DNA of 64,000 bases, taken from Martensiomyces pterosporus. Its lineage: Eukaryota; Kickxellomycota; Kickxellomycetes; Kickxellales; Kickxellaceae. The stretch covers positions 164,924-228,923 of the forward strand of contig MU603942.1 of assembly GCA_025201845.1 (NCBI GenBank), read 5' to 3'. Positions 29,225 to 39,500 of this stretch are shown here, one piece after another. Both the position numbers and the translations under genes were made by a program. Under the pieces are notes generated by a model that made no database searches, was not told the DNA's origin, and was given only the letters and a program-made list of their open reading frames with translations. How positions within the stretch are numbered: position 1 is the stretch's first letter; every line of letters begins with the position of its first letter.

Positions 29225-29744
29225 TGGTGTGTTTGCTACTTATGCAGGATGCAGGCATGGTGCAAGGGCGAACTAATTTAGGGAGATGAACTGAAGCAAA
29301 GTGATGCTGAACCGGAATGATACTGAAGCAAATGGAAAGATACTGCACGCCTGATTCCGTTTTATAGTCGGTCCAAATGCTGGTGGTGAGCTCTGTCCTT
29401 GCCCCCATCAATGTGCATGATATTAACGATAGGTTTGCAACCTACAGGAGTGTAAAAATAGACCGGTCCAGGTGTGGATGCGCTGTTTTGCTGGCATCAA
29501 CGTCTGCAGGCCCTGTGTGTCATTGATTTATCGACAAGCTTGTACACTACACTTTTCCTGGCTACACTTTTCCAAAATCAGGATTAATGGTGGTAAGCAG
29601 GTATCATGGATCCCCAGCCCTTCTTCTGTCTTAAATGGTATTATCAATATCTACTGCGTTACTCTTCAAAATCGACAACACACAAAGAAAGAAACCAGCG
29701 GCATTTTAAACCCCTGCCGAAAAATGCAAGTGCTTTGGCGATTG
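29225..29744. other. Spacer and promoter of cluster member 1
   Basis: It contains the TATA box at 29360-29367 and the leader motif. The plus-strand frames here lack support. The GGATCGCCCA element of the other spacers was not seen here. Confidence 0.55.
29360..29367 (-). promoter_or_regulatory. TATA box, cluster member 1
   Basis: Minus strand reads CTATAAAACGG, 137 nt before the ATG. Confidence 0.75.
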
Positions 29745-30005
29745 TCATTCAAATATGTCGTCACTGCCAATGTCCTCTGGCGAGAACATGATTATAGGGA
29801 ATGGAATGACCATTTTGGGCTTGTGCTTGGTCTTGTAGCCAGTGGATGAGGTTTTTGAGCATGGAGACGGCATTCTGCTGCGAGGCGCTGGAGTGGAGAT
29901 TGATGTAGGGCTGACCGAAGCATCTGCAGACACTGGGACTGGAGATGCTGTGACGGCAGCTAGTGCGGCGGCAGCAAGGAGGATGAGCGAGTTTTTAAGC
30001 AGCAT
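29745..30005 (-). CDS. Small secreted protein, tandem cluster member 2
   Basis: The 86-residue protein has signal peptide MLLKNSLILLAAAALAAVTA, a Ser/Thr/Pro-rich then basic middle (one Cys; PRSRMPSPCSKTS, KTKHKPK), and C-terminus IIMFSPEDIGSDDIFE. The start is set by the signal peptide; upstream frame is leader. It shares signal peptide, C-terminal pattern and leader motif (30024-30038) with members 1, 3 and 4. Basic clusters in the middle could be processing sites. No function is known. Confidence 0.78.
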   Translation of the reverse strand: MLLKNSLILLAAAALAAVTASPVPVSADASVSPTSISTPAPRSRMPSPCSKTSSTGYKTKHKPKMVIPFPIIMFSPEDIGSDDIFE

Positions 30006-30023
30006 GGCGTATAGTGCTTGGTG

Positions 30024-30038
30024 TGAATGCAGGATGCG
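30024..30038 (-). promoter_or_regulatory. Leader motif, cluster member 2
   Basis: Plus strand TGAATGCAGGATGCG, about 20 nt before the ATG; the same 15-mer is at 30975-30989 and, with one change, at 31806-31820. Confidence 0.6.
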
Positions 30039-30310
30039 AGTGGTGCAAAGGCAAAATGAAGTGAGGTGGGATGTGTGATTTGGAAGCATGCAGCAGAGCT
30101 CAGAGAAATGCTGCAGTCTTATATTCCGCTCAGCCCTTGATAGTGTGCTCTTTCCTGCTCCAGCGCATACGTTGTATCCTTGCAGCTTTGCAGGCGCTTG
30201 CAGGCGCTTCGTTGTGATAGCGTACACTTTAAAAATAGCACAGACGATGTGACGTAGGGACATCACCTACAGGCAAGCATCCAACCTCGCGGCTGCTGCA
30301 TAGCACAGGT

Positions 30311-30320
30311 GGATCGCCCA
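30311..30320 (-). promoter_or_regulatory. Shared upstream element GGATCGCCCA, copy 1
   Basis: The ten bases recur about 305-320 nt before the ATGs of cluster members 2, 3 and 4. Confidence 0.5.
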
Positions 30321-30527
30321 AGCTATAAATTCCATTTTCTTTCTGGCAGCCTCTTTGTAGGAGCCACCTTGTATCCTGCCTAGCAGACACTATCAATCCC
30401 GTCGTTGAGTTCTCACAAAAACTACTGCCAGCGATTATATTGACTTTCATCAGAGCTGCTATTAGGGAAACGCTGCAACAGACACTACCCAACGGCATCC
30501 AAGACGAATAACAGCACCTATTGGACC

Positions 30528-30956
30528 TCATTCAATCGTGTCATCATCGTTAAAATCGGGCACGAACCAGATCAGAGCAGCATCCATCGCCGGCTTGAAG
30601 GCGAGGCTAAAACTGTAGGCAGAGAGCGAGGTCTTTGGGTGGTGAAGTGGCTGAGCCTCGTGAGTAGCGTGCGAGGTAGCATGCTTTGTTGCTGAAACCT
30701 TGGGAGTAGCGCGCGAGCTAACATGTTTTGTTGCCGAAGTCTTGTGAGTAGCGCGCGAGCTAGCATGTTCTGTTGCCGAAGTCTTGTGAGTAGTGCGTGA
30801 GCTAGCATGCTTTGTTGCTGAAGCCTTAGACACATATCTGGTAGGAGTGGGGTGAGGGACGGGTGTGGGGCTATTGGTCGGAACTGCAACAGGGACCGCT
30901 GAGACTGCAACCAGAGCAGTGGCAGCGAAAAGAGCGAGGGGGCTACTGAGCAGCAT
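30528..30956 (-). CDS. Small secreted repeat protein, tandem cluster member 3
   Basis: The 142-residue protein has signal peptide MLLSSPLALFAATALVAVSA, a Pro/Thr linker, four 14-residue repeats (residues 46-101, type SATKHASSRATHKT) and the C-terminus ALIWFVPDFNDDDTIE. The repeats are rich in Ser, Thr, Lys and His, suited to O-glycosylation or metal/charge binding, but this is speculation. Signal peptide, TATA box (31077-31084), leader motif (30975-30989) and acidic end tie it to its neighbours. Confidence 0.8.
   Translation of the reverse strand: MLLSSPLALFAATALVAVSAVPVAVPTNSPTPVPHPTPTRYVSKASATKHASSRTTHKTSATEHASSRATHKTSATKHVSSRATPKVSATKHATSHATHEAQPLHHPKTSLSAYSFSLAFKPAMDAALIWFVPDFNDDDTIE
30654..30821 (-). 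repeat. Four tandem 42-bp coding repeats
   Basis: They encode residues 46-101 of cluster member 3. The units differ by a few substitutions (for example SATEHASS, SATKHVSS), with no frame change. Confidence 0.9.
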
Positions 30957-30974
30957 GGGATTGATGGAGTGCTA

Positions 30975-30989
30975 TGAATGCAGGATGCG
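30975..30989 (-). promoter_or_regulatory. Leader motif, cluster member 3
   Basis: Plus strand TGAATGCAGGATGCG, identical to 30024-30038. Confidence 0.6.
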
Positions 30990-31076
30990 GATTGCTATGG
31001 TGGTGAGATTGATGTGTGAAAACGAAGTGGTATGCTGATGCTGATGCTGACAGCAAACTTTGGAGTTCTGCTCTCG

Positions 31077-31084
31077 TTTTATAG
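31077..31084 (-). promoter_or_regulatory. TATA box, cluster member 3
   Basis: Minus strand CTATAAAACGAGAG, about 125 nt before the ATG. Confidence 0.75.
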
Positions 31085-31270
31085 CCAACTCGAGCACCGT
31101 TTTTCCGCCTTTGCTATCCCTTTGTTAATGGGCTGGCAATGGGCTTGTGTACTACAGAAGCTTCTGCTTCTATTCTTGGCATATGCATGCAAAGTGCAAG
31201 TAAATAGAATCCCATGGCCTGCGTGTATTTTTGCTTGCATCTAAATCTGTGGCATTTGCATGGCGTCCAC

Positions 31271-31280
31271 GGATCGCCCA
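31271..31280 (-). promoter_or_regulatory. Shared upstream element GGATCGCCCA, copy 2
   Basis: It is preceded by CTGTGGCATTTGCATGG, similar to CTGTGGCACTTGCATCG before copy 3. Confidence 0.5.
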
Positions 31281-31486
31281 CGCCGTAAACTGAGCTTCAC
31301 TCATTCGTTTCTTTGAGGCTGCTGCTTCAAGTGCTGACAAACATTTAGCCCGAGCTATACGGCCTTAATTTTTCGCTGCAGTGTTTAATTAGCGGCTGTG
31401 TTGTTTCGTTAGAACTGCTATTTGGGTAACATTGGAGCAGATGCTATCCAGGCGCACCTGTGGCGGCCAAAATATCTTGGTATCCT

Positions 31487-31792
31487 TTAATCGAAGATGG
31501 GGTCATTGCTGTCAGGACCGTCAGGACCGTCAGGCAAGAGCCAGATTACGGCATCCACCACATCGTGCTTGCCGTTGGGGTTGGGTTTGATGGCGGGGTG
31601 CTTGGGAGCCTGGTTGTTAGCTGGTTGGTGGTTATGGACAGGATGTCCTGCAGGTGGAGTGCTGGGCATACGTCTGACAAGGGCGGGCTGAGGAACAGGG
31701 ATTGCGTTGACGGGGAGAGCTGGAACAGGGGACGCTGAGACTGCAGCTAGTGCAATGGCGGCAAAAAGAAGGGACAAATTCTTGAACAGCAT
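31487..31792 (-). CDS. Small secreted protein, tandem cluster member 4
   Basis: The 101-residue protein has signal peptide MLFKNLSLLFAAIALAAVSA, a Pro/Asn/His-rich middle (PALVRRMPSTPPAGHPVHNH) with an RR that could be a processing site, and the C-terminus AVIWLLPDGPDGPDSNDPIF followed by Asp. There are no cysteines. Start set by the signal peptide. It shares TATA, leader motif (31806-31820), upstream element and C-terminal pattern with members 2 and 3. Confidence 0.8.
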   Translation of the reverse strand: MLFKNLSLLFAAIALAAVSASPVPALPVNAIPVPQPALVRRMPSTPPAGHPVHNHQPANNQAPKHPAIKPNPNGKHDVVDAVIWLLPDGPDGPDSNDPIFD

Positions 31793-31805
31793 GATAAAGT
31801 TGCTG

Positions 31806-31820
31806 TGAATGCGGGATGCG
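31806..31820 (-). promoter_or_regulatory. Leader motif, cluster member 4
   Basis: Plus strand TGAATGCGGGATGCG, one base different from the other copies. Confidence 0.6.
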
Positions 31821-31912
31821 AATGTAGCGGATATGGAATTAATGTGCGAAAATGAAGTGATGTGTGGGATGCTGAAACGAGGCAAAAAAGAAGCACGACG
31901 GAGCCATTCTCG

Positions 31913-31920
31913 TTTTATAG
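31913..31920 (-). promoter_or_regulatory. TATA box, cluster member 4
   Basis: Minus strand CTATAAAACGAGAA, about 125 nt before the ATG. Confidence 0.75.
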
Positions 31921-32108
31921 CACGCTCAAAAGCTGACATTCCATCTTCGCTTCTCTCTTGCCAATGTACAGGTTGTGATTACTGTGCTCTGCAGAGCCTG
32001 CTGTGCCTTTTTCTTGGCATATGCGCATAGCGTGCTGTTTAACGGCATAGCGAATGTGCGTATCCTGTTTCTTTGCGTCCCATTCTGTGGCACTTGCATC
32101 GCACTGAC

Positions 32109-32118
32109 GGATCGCCCA
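32109..32118 (-). promoter_or_regulatory. Shared upstream element GGATCGCCCA, copy 3
   Basis: It lies about 318 nt before the ATG of member 4, the same spacing as the other copies. Confidence 0.5.
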
Positions 32119-32437
32119 AGGCTGCAAACCACATCTCTTTCTGGCTGTTTTTCTTTCTGGCCACATCATGCCAAATGGTCCTGCTGACGTCTGTGGGATG
32201 CACAATTAAGCGGCTACCAATTCAACCGTGACCCGCGTCAGATCCGCCGGGTTTCCAGCTCAGAAACACAGGCTAGCGATGGCGGTAAGCGGATTTCGCC
32301 ACTGCGGCATGCATGGCTTCAAGCAGCTATAATTAGCGACGCACGCTGGGAACCTGGATTACGCGCTTGGCAAACAACTGAGCACGCACTCGCTATGCCC
32401 CACAGCGAAAAAAAAACATACATGTGCATCGGCATGC

Positions 32438-32443
32438 TTTATT
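32438..32443 (-). terminator. Poly(A) signal of the NDK gene
   Basis: AATAAA on the minus strand, 82 nt after the stop codon. Confidence 0.6.
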
Positions 32444-32524
32444 CATTCAAGAGGAATCCCCACGCCATCCGGCTACAGATGTCCTATTTGAAAAAGATGA
32501 GCAAGGCTAGTCGATCGCCGTCAT

Positions 32525-33232
32525 TTAGTTGTCAGAGACAACCCACTCCTCGTTGTTGGAGGTCCAGTTGACAACCTCGCCCTTGCCGCCGAACCACAGG
32601 GAGATCTCCTTCTGAGCGCTCTCAGCGCTGTCGCTACCGTGGCAGATGTTGCGGCCAATCGAGAGGCAGTAGTCGCCGCGGATGGTGCCAGGGCCAGCAG
32701 CCTTGGGGTCAGTGGCGCCGAGCATGACGCGGCCCTGCTTGATAACCGACGGGCCCTCCCAGACCATGCCGACAACGGGGGCCTTGCCGTTGGTCATGTA
32801 GTCAACGAGGCCAGCGAAGAAGGGCTTGGACGACAGATCGGCGTAGTGCTCCTTGGCGAGCTCAACGGGAGGCACAAGAAGCTTGAGGCCGACAAGCTTG
32901 TAGCCACGGCGCTCGAAGCGGGCAATGATGTCGCTGATGAGACCGCGCTGGACACCGTCGGGCTTGACAGCGATGAAGGTGCGCTCCTTGGCGGTGCCGG
33001 GAACACCGTAGATGGGGACGGCGCTGTCGGCAAACACAGGGGCCTGCTGCTTCTGGGTGCTGTACATGGTGTAGCCGAAGGTAACGGCAGCGGCGGCAGC
33101 AGCGGCGGTACCGAAACGAGTGGCTGTGGCGCGAGCACCCTGGCTGGAGGAGGTGAAGGTGCGGGCGGCGATGGCAGAGCCCTGGCGGCGGGCAGCCTGG
33201 CGAAGAGCAGCGGCGGCAGAGCGAGCGAACAT
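32525..33232 (-). CDS. Nucleoside diphosphate kinase with mitochondrial-type leader
   Basis: The 235-residue protein is a complete NDPK domain (about residues 82-235) that transfers a gamma phosphate between nucleotides through a phosphohistidine. Key signatures are the [16 protein letters not shown] start, [21 protein letters not shown], and the catalytic His at about residue 198 in NICHGSD. The first 75 residues are rich in Arg, Ala and Ser ([20 protein letters not shown]) and include a hydrophobic [15 protein letters not shown] stretch. This looks like a mitochondrial presequence plus inner-membrane anchor, as in mitochondrial NDPKs. The gene is intronless and lies 323 nt downstream of FAS on the same strand; poly(A) signal near 32440. 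Confidence 0.94.
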   Translation of the reverse strand: MFARSAAAALRQAARRQGSAIAARTFTSSSQGARATATRFGTAAAAAAAVTFGYTMYSTQKQQAPVFADSAVPIYGVPGTAKERTFIAVKPDGVQRGLISDIIARFERRGYKLVGLKLLVPPVELAKEHYADLSSKPFFAGLVDYMTNGKAPVVGMVWEGPSVIKQGRVMLGATDPKAAGPGTIRGDYCLSIGRNICHGSDSAESAQKEISLWFGGKGEVVNWTSNNEEWVVSDN

Positions 33233-33555
33233 TGCTATGTTTTAGTAGGCGGGAAAAGGTGTGAGGGTTGGTGGGAGTGAAGACAAGAAACGCAAGGCCT
33301 CGTGTGGAGTTGATGGGCGGAAAGACCTGGGGTATCCCCCACACGAACCACCTGTCTCCTCAGCCCCGAGATAAGGAAGGCGCGGGCGATGAAAAATGTG
33401 CGCATGCTCGATCTGATTGGCGGGCGCTCCTTCAATGCGACTGCTTGATTTGTTTGTGCCCTGCCAGTCCGGCTCGATCAGCCCCAGTCGGCTCAATCGC
33501 ATCACCTGATGGCCGATGTGACGTTTGCTTTAATAAAACTGGGTGAGAGGGAAAA
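33233..33555. other. FAS 3' region and NDK promoter
   Basis: This stretch was examined for the missing FAS C-terminal domain. No frame on the minus strand continues FAS here or resembles a phosphopantetheinyl transferase. ATTAAA on the minus strand at 33529-33534 may be the FAS poly(A) signal. Confidence 0.6.
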
Positions 33556-36500
33556 CTAAAAGACAAACTGCTTTGACTCGGGCTCAAGCGTGGCTCTGGC
33601 AAGCGGATCGAGGTACACGCTCTGCTCCTGTTCGAGTGCATAGGGCGGCGCAGCCTTGATCTGGATGAATGGGTGGTTGCCGACCAGGGTGTCCTGCCAG
33701 TAGCGATACGACTTTGCCTCGCGCTCTTGCAGCTTCTCGTTGTACTGCTCTAGCTCTTCGCGAGTCAGGGCAGCGAGAAGGTAGTCGGGGTGGACAACCA
33801 GGATCTCGCCTCCTACCTGACCAAACCCAAACGATTTCAGCAGCCCCGCCTTGATTCCAGATGTCTGGATAGAATGCGACGGATAGACGATGTACTCGAA
33901 CTTCTCCAGCTCAGCAGCGATGTTGTCCGCATTGCGGTTGCCTGGAATAGTGCCTGTTCTGAGTGACTGCAGCACGCCATTGAGCATGAACGCCGCCGCT
34001 GCCCCCTTCGAATGGCCAGTGAGCCATTTCTGACACACAGCGGGCACAGCAAGTCCAGGAGTGCGGCCAAGGTGCTCCATCTGGCGATTGAGAACCTCAG
34101 ACTCATTCTTGTCGTTGGCAACAGTGGATGTTCCGTGGAACGATGCAACACCAATGTCATCAACTGTCAGACCCCAGACAGCCAGGCTGCCGCGAATAGG
34201 CGAAATGCGCGTGTTGTGCTTCCAAAACTCGCTGCCCCATGTATCAAGCGCTTCGGATTTCTGCCGCTCTGCCTCGCTCATGATCTGTGCGACATCATCG
34301 CTTGTGCTATCCACCAGCTCATCAGTCTCATCCTTGACCCACTTGTCGATCGCTGCCAGCCGACGCCCCAGCTGACGACGACGGTAGCTGAAATCCAGCA
34401 GGCGAGGCGAAGCAGCGGTTGCCGTTTCGCGTGCAGACGTAAGAACACCCTGTCCTGGCGCTGGCACGGAGCTTCCTTGTTTGTCTGTCGCTGTGCTAGT
34501 CATTGCAAGAATGCCGTGGATCGGCGCGCCAAACTCGATAGCTGCCGATGCGGACATCAGCGTCACGATACCAGCGCCCTCGCCCTCCATAAAGCCGTTG
34601 CGCGTGGATGTGCAAGGACGACACATCTCTTTCGGGGTGCGACCGCTGGCAAGCTCCTCGACAGAGTTGCTCGTTGCACCCATCTGCGCAAACTCGTAGC
34701 TCGACTCTTCTATGAACGTTTCCAGTCCGCCAGCCAGCACAACCTTTGCCTTCCCCGATTGAATCGTCTCGACAGCAACGTCAATTGAGAGCACCGCTGT
34801 TGCACATGCACCTACAGTTGGCTTGATGGGGCCCGATGACGACAGAAGCAACATGTTGATCCAGGCGGCGGTCGTGTTGATGAACATCTCCTGGAGAGAA
34901 TCGTTTCGGCAGTCCTTGTCCTGGAATCGCATTCTGAAGACATCTCGAGTGTACTTTGGGCCCCCAACAGCTGAGCCGATTGTCGACCCTACCTCCGAGA
35001 CATGGAAGTATCGGTAGAGCTCGTATGGATCGGTAATGCCCGATCTCATCAGCGCCTCAACCGCAGCGACGAGCGCATAGCAGGTAATGGGGTCAACCTG
35101 CTTAATGACGTCCTCTGGGATTCCGTAGCGAGCAGGGTTCCAGCCAGTAGGAAGCTGCGCAGCAACAAGACGGTCAAATCTCAGTGCCTTCGGGACATGG
35201 ATGACAGCACCCTTGAGGAACCGGACAGACCACGACCCGTCCCTGTTCGCCCAGACGTCGACCTTGTCGCCATTCTGGAGCTTGAATGCTGCAGCCTCGT
35301 CCGCAGTTGCCTCAAACGCCTCCATGTCATGCTCGATCTGCAGCTCCCTCATGAACTGCTTCCTGTTCGGGTTGTATCCGCCGATCATCTCGGGCTCAAT
35401 CAGTCGGATACCCGTGTGCTTGAGGATGTGCTCCTCGTAGCGCGCTTTGACGTCCGTATCCCTCACAGGCTCTCCAGTCTTGGCATCGGCCCATCCGGTG
35501 TACACGACGTCTGTGCCCGCAAGTGGGCCTCTGTGGTACCTGATGAGCCCCATGACCCACGCAAGCTCGATGCAGCCCTCGAGCGAGAACTCGCCAAACG
35601 CCTCCATTTCCCAGCGGTTTTCTGCGCTGCCAAATGGCCCAACTTCGCCGTATCCCGTCACGACAACGACCTTGTCCAGATTGGCCATGCCCTGGAGATG
35701 GCGCAGCTGCTCAAGCTGCTCATACGACTTGGGCGACGGGAAATGGAGCTTGTGGCTGGCAAGGCAGGTTGAGCCTGCTTCCCTGTACATGTGCTCGAAT
35801 TCACGACCAGACGTGGCGATGTAGTCGTTCGCAAACTCCATGTTGGCCGCTTTAATCTTGCTGCACTTGTCACTGAGAGACTGGCGAATCTGGGCAACGA
35901 CGCCACTGGTGCTGCAAATGTGTTGGAGCCCGCCATTAAAGTCAGCCCAGACAGGGGCTGCCTGTGTGGCACGGACAACCTTAGAGTGCAGCAAAGCCAG
36001 GATATTGAATGCCATCTCCCTGGTCGAAAACGTGCGCACGCCATGACTTTCAATTTTCTGCGCAACAGCGTTGTTGCCGCTCATCAGCCCAGTACCACGA
36101 GTCCACCCGATCACTGCACCAGCAATTGACAGGTAGTCTGTCCAGGACTCTGAATGCCAGCGGTTGAATGCTGTCTCCAGGCCGATTTTGCTCTCGCCGT
36201 ATAGACCGTCACCACCAAAGTCGCCGTGGTTGGGTGAAAGTGGCAGAACAGCGAGTGACGGGCGAGATCTGTAGAGCAGTCGCTCCTTGGCTTCCTTGAT
36301 CTCGCCCAGCAGACGAAGAACGTTCGTGAGCATGATGCGGTGCGCCAGCTCTGAGCGAGAACCGAGTCCCGTGACATCGCTCCCCACCTCCGAAATTGCT
36401 GCAAACGGAAAAACAAAGTCGAGATCCCAGCCAAGACCCTTGCTGCCAGCCGAGCTGCCGAAGATGTACTCCACAAGCGCCGTGATGTCAGCTGTTGACC

Positions 36501-39500
36501 CCTGGTTGAACGGAACAACGATGAGCTCCGAGCCACGCGCACCGTGATCCCTGTACATCTCCTCATAGAACAAAGTGGTCTTGCGGCTGTAGCTGGATGT
36601 TGTTGCTACCACTCTGGCACCGCCAGCAAGCAACCCACGCAGGATGTCGGCGCCAATCGAACCTCTACCACAGCCAGTAACCAGAGCAGTTTTCCTGGCG
36701 AAACTCAAACCCATGGTGCTCATCTGCGCAAGTGCATTAAAGTACAGCTCTGATAGCTGCGCGTTATATAACCAACCCCCTTCATTTTGGGGACCCCTGA
36801 GGTGTAGGAGGGGGGGCTTGGTCTCAAACGCTGGCGCCTTCATATGCTGGGCATATTCGACAAACGATGGCTCGTCCTCGCGCGGGATCTCTGAGTACTC
36901 AATGTCGCCTTTGTTGGAGATCCTTGTGTTTGGACAAGTAGGCACTGACATCTCCTTGTAGACAGGCGCCAAGTCGAGTGCCTCCTTGCATGCAGCGTAG
37001 ATTCGCTTTGCCACACCGACAGCCTGCGGAGACGACTCGCTGCTGCTCTTCTCCATGGCCGAGATGGTTGCTGCAACAAGACTGAGGAGTCCAGGGGTGG
37101 AGCGGTTGGCCAGTGCATGAAGGCGAGCACCGTCGCTTGCTTGGTCGTGTGACGACTGCTCCTTGCCAGACAAAACGCTATAGATCCACTCAAGCGCGTC
37201 TTGGCGAGCCCAGTTCCAGCTCGAGTCGTAGCGACGGGCCATGCGAATATCAAAGACACCCTTAACCCCACTGATGTAGTCGCTGCCCAGCTCGCCATTA
37301 ATCTCATCGAGCTCGCTCTGGCAGTGAACAAGCTCGCTCTTTGCAGTCTCTGACGAACGGGCACCTTCTCGCAGATCAACACCAGCAAAGCGAGCGAGCA
37401 GCTGGATCTGCTGCAGCACATGCTCACGCTGCTCCCTTTGTGCCTTGTTGAATTCAGTGCTGTTAATCACCGCAGTGGCTGTGCTGCCGCTGGCACCCGA
37501 AGCACTTGCATTTGCCGAAGAGTATGTGACTCCAGCCCTTTTCGAGTACGTCTGCACAACAGAGTCCAACCAGGCCTTGGCGTCTGCCTCGCCGCTCAGG
37601 CGGGTGGCTGGCTCCATTGTCAGCCCAGTCAGCAGCAGTGCATCCTGGCGAAGCGGACCAAGTCCATACAGCGTCCGCAGCGTGTTTCTGGCCGCAGACT
37701 GCGTGAATCCGCCTGGCATCTTCGAGCTAAACATGCGCGCAATATGCATCGATGTATGCTTGCCCAAAGCCCCGCTGAACGTGCCAAGGCTAGAGGCGAG
37801 ATCATGCAAGGGTAAATCCTCAGCCTTGTCTGGAACTTTGCCTCCAAATTCGCTGTGCAAGTCACCAATGATCTCGTTCTGCAGCGTAGACTTGCCGCCT
37901 GCAAGCTCCTTGATGCTCTTGCTGGTTTGGATCTCGTCCAGGTGCCGCTTAGTCTTGTGTGCAATTATGGCCTGGACAACGTCAATCGCGTTGGGCTGTT
38001 CGTCTGCGATCTCAGCACTTGGGGCAGTGTGGATGGGCTGCAGGCTGGCCGGAGACTGTGGCGCCATCGTGGACAGCTCGGTATGTACCTCCGCCTCGCT
38101 TGCGTTGGCAACGTGAGGTGGCTGTTGAATGGCTGGTTCAGGCTCTGTGCATGGATCTACTGAGTAGTGGATTGCACTCTCGTCCTGGCTAATGTGAAGA
38201 ATCGATACATTTTGCCTGAGCGGCGTCGATGTGCTGAGCGACTTGGCAGCAATCCCGCATAGCGTGGCGCTTGGGCCGATTTCGATAAACCGCTCGGTGC
38301 GCATCTCCCTGAAGATCCGATCTTGGGTGCTTATCCAGGACACAGGCGAGGCGATCTGATATGCCAGGAGTTCGACAAGCAGAATGTGCGCCAGGCGCGA
38401 TGTTTCGACCTTGTCACCAAGCAAGGAGTCGTTCCAGCATGACAACTCCTTGTGGATGCTGGGTGACCCAGTAGCCTGATACACCATCTTGAAGTAGCTC
38501 TCCGACACCTCGAACGGCTCCGCAGTTAGGTTGGGGATGTACCGATGCTTCAGACAGCCGTAATCTACGCAAGTCGCACGGATTTTCTCAAGTAGATAGC
38601 TGCGGAGTATCTCGACGCCGGGTAGGAGGTGGGTGGAGTGGAAGGGTATGTCGATGCCAGTGAGTGGAGTTGTACCACGCCCACGCTCAAGTGCAGTGCT
38701 GGCGGCTCCTTGAGAGATGACGGCAGTGACAAGCTCTGCCACCGCCTCCTTGAAACTGCACGCAGTGGCATCCAACTCCCGGGCAGCTATGGTATCTAGA
38801 ACAGTTCTCAAAGCGGACAGCTGGGCTAAGCTGCCAGCGACGATATACTGCAGCCCCTGGATGTTGTAGTTGACAATCTCCAGCAATCCCTGGCCTCGCT
38901 TTCGAATGGCAGCAACGACGAAATCGAGGCAGCCCTCGCCAAATGCACCGCCGACACGAGAGGGGTCGACTGCAGTCATTGCGTACCGCGAGCGACTGTA
39001 AACATCCCGCTCAACGAACGACTGCATGACCATGCCGCGGCAGAATGCAATATCGATGGCATCCTCTACCGAGGCAATTTCGCCAATTGCGGCCAAAGCG
39101 CCAAGCTCACCGAGCGAATGCCCAGCAAATGCAGCGTCGCAGCGAACGAGTGACCTTGAGCGCAAGTCGCCTATTGCCGCCAGCTCAAACGCGACTACTG
39201 CTGCCTGGGTAAACTGCGTGACATTGAGCAACCCGGTAGGCGACTTGAAGGTGTACATGTCGGAATCAGAAGTCAGCCCACGCAAGACCTGGTGAGTATC
39301 TCTGGCTGAACAAGAACTGCCGCTTATCCTGGTTTGCAGTGCGAGATAACTGTCGCGAACCCGACACCCATGCCTGCCGCCAAAGTGAACAGCGAGCTCG
39401 CTGGGGTTGTGCCTGACGATATGCAGGATGGAGACGCCGTACGTATCGACCATGTGCTTGTCAGCGCGATCCCAGATCAGCCTTGCTGCAGAGGACCTTT

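Larger units (their letters stand above)
30006..30527. other. Spacer and promoter of cluster member 2
   Basis: It holds the leader motif (30024-30038), a weak TATA-like AATATAAG on the minus strand (30118-30127) and the shared element GGATCGCCCA (30311-30320). Confidence 0.55.
30957..31486. other. Spacer and promoter of cluster member 3
   Basis: It contains the leader motif (30975-30989), TATA box (31077-31084), the GGATCGCCCA element (31271-31280) and a segment similar to the next spacer. Confidence 0.55.
31793..32524. other. Spacer: promoter of cluster member 4 and 3' region of NDK
   Basis: It holds the leader motif (31806-31820), TATA box (31913-31920) and GGATCGCCCA element (32109-32118). 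TTTATT at 32438-32443 is a minus-strand AATAAA for the NDK gene. I see no fifth cluster gene. Confidence 0.55.
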
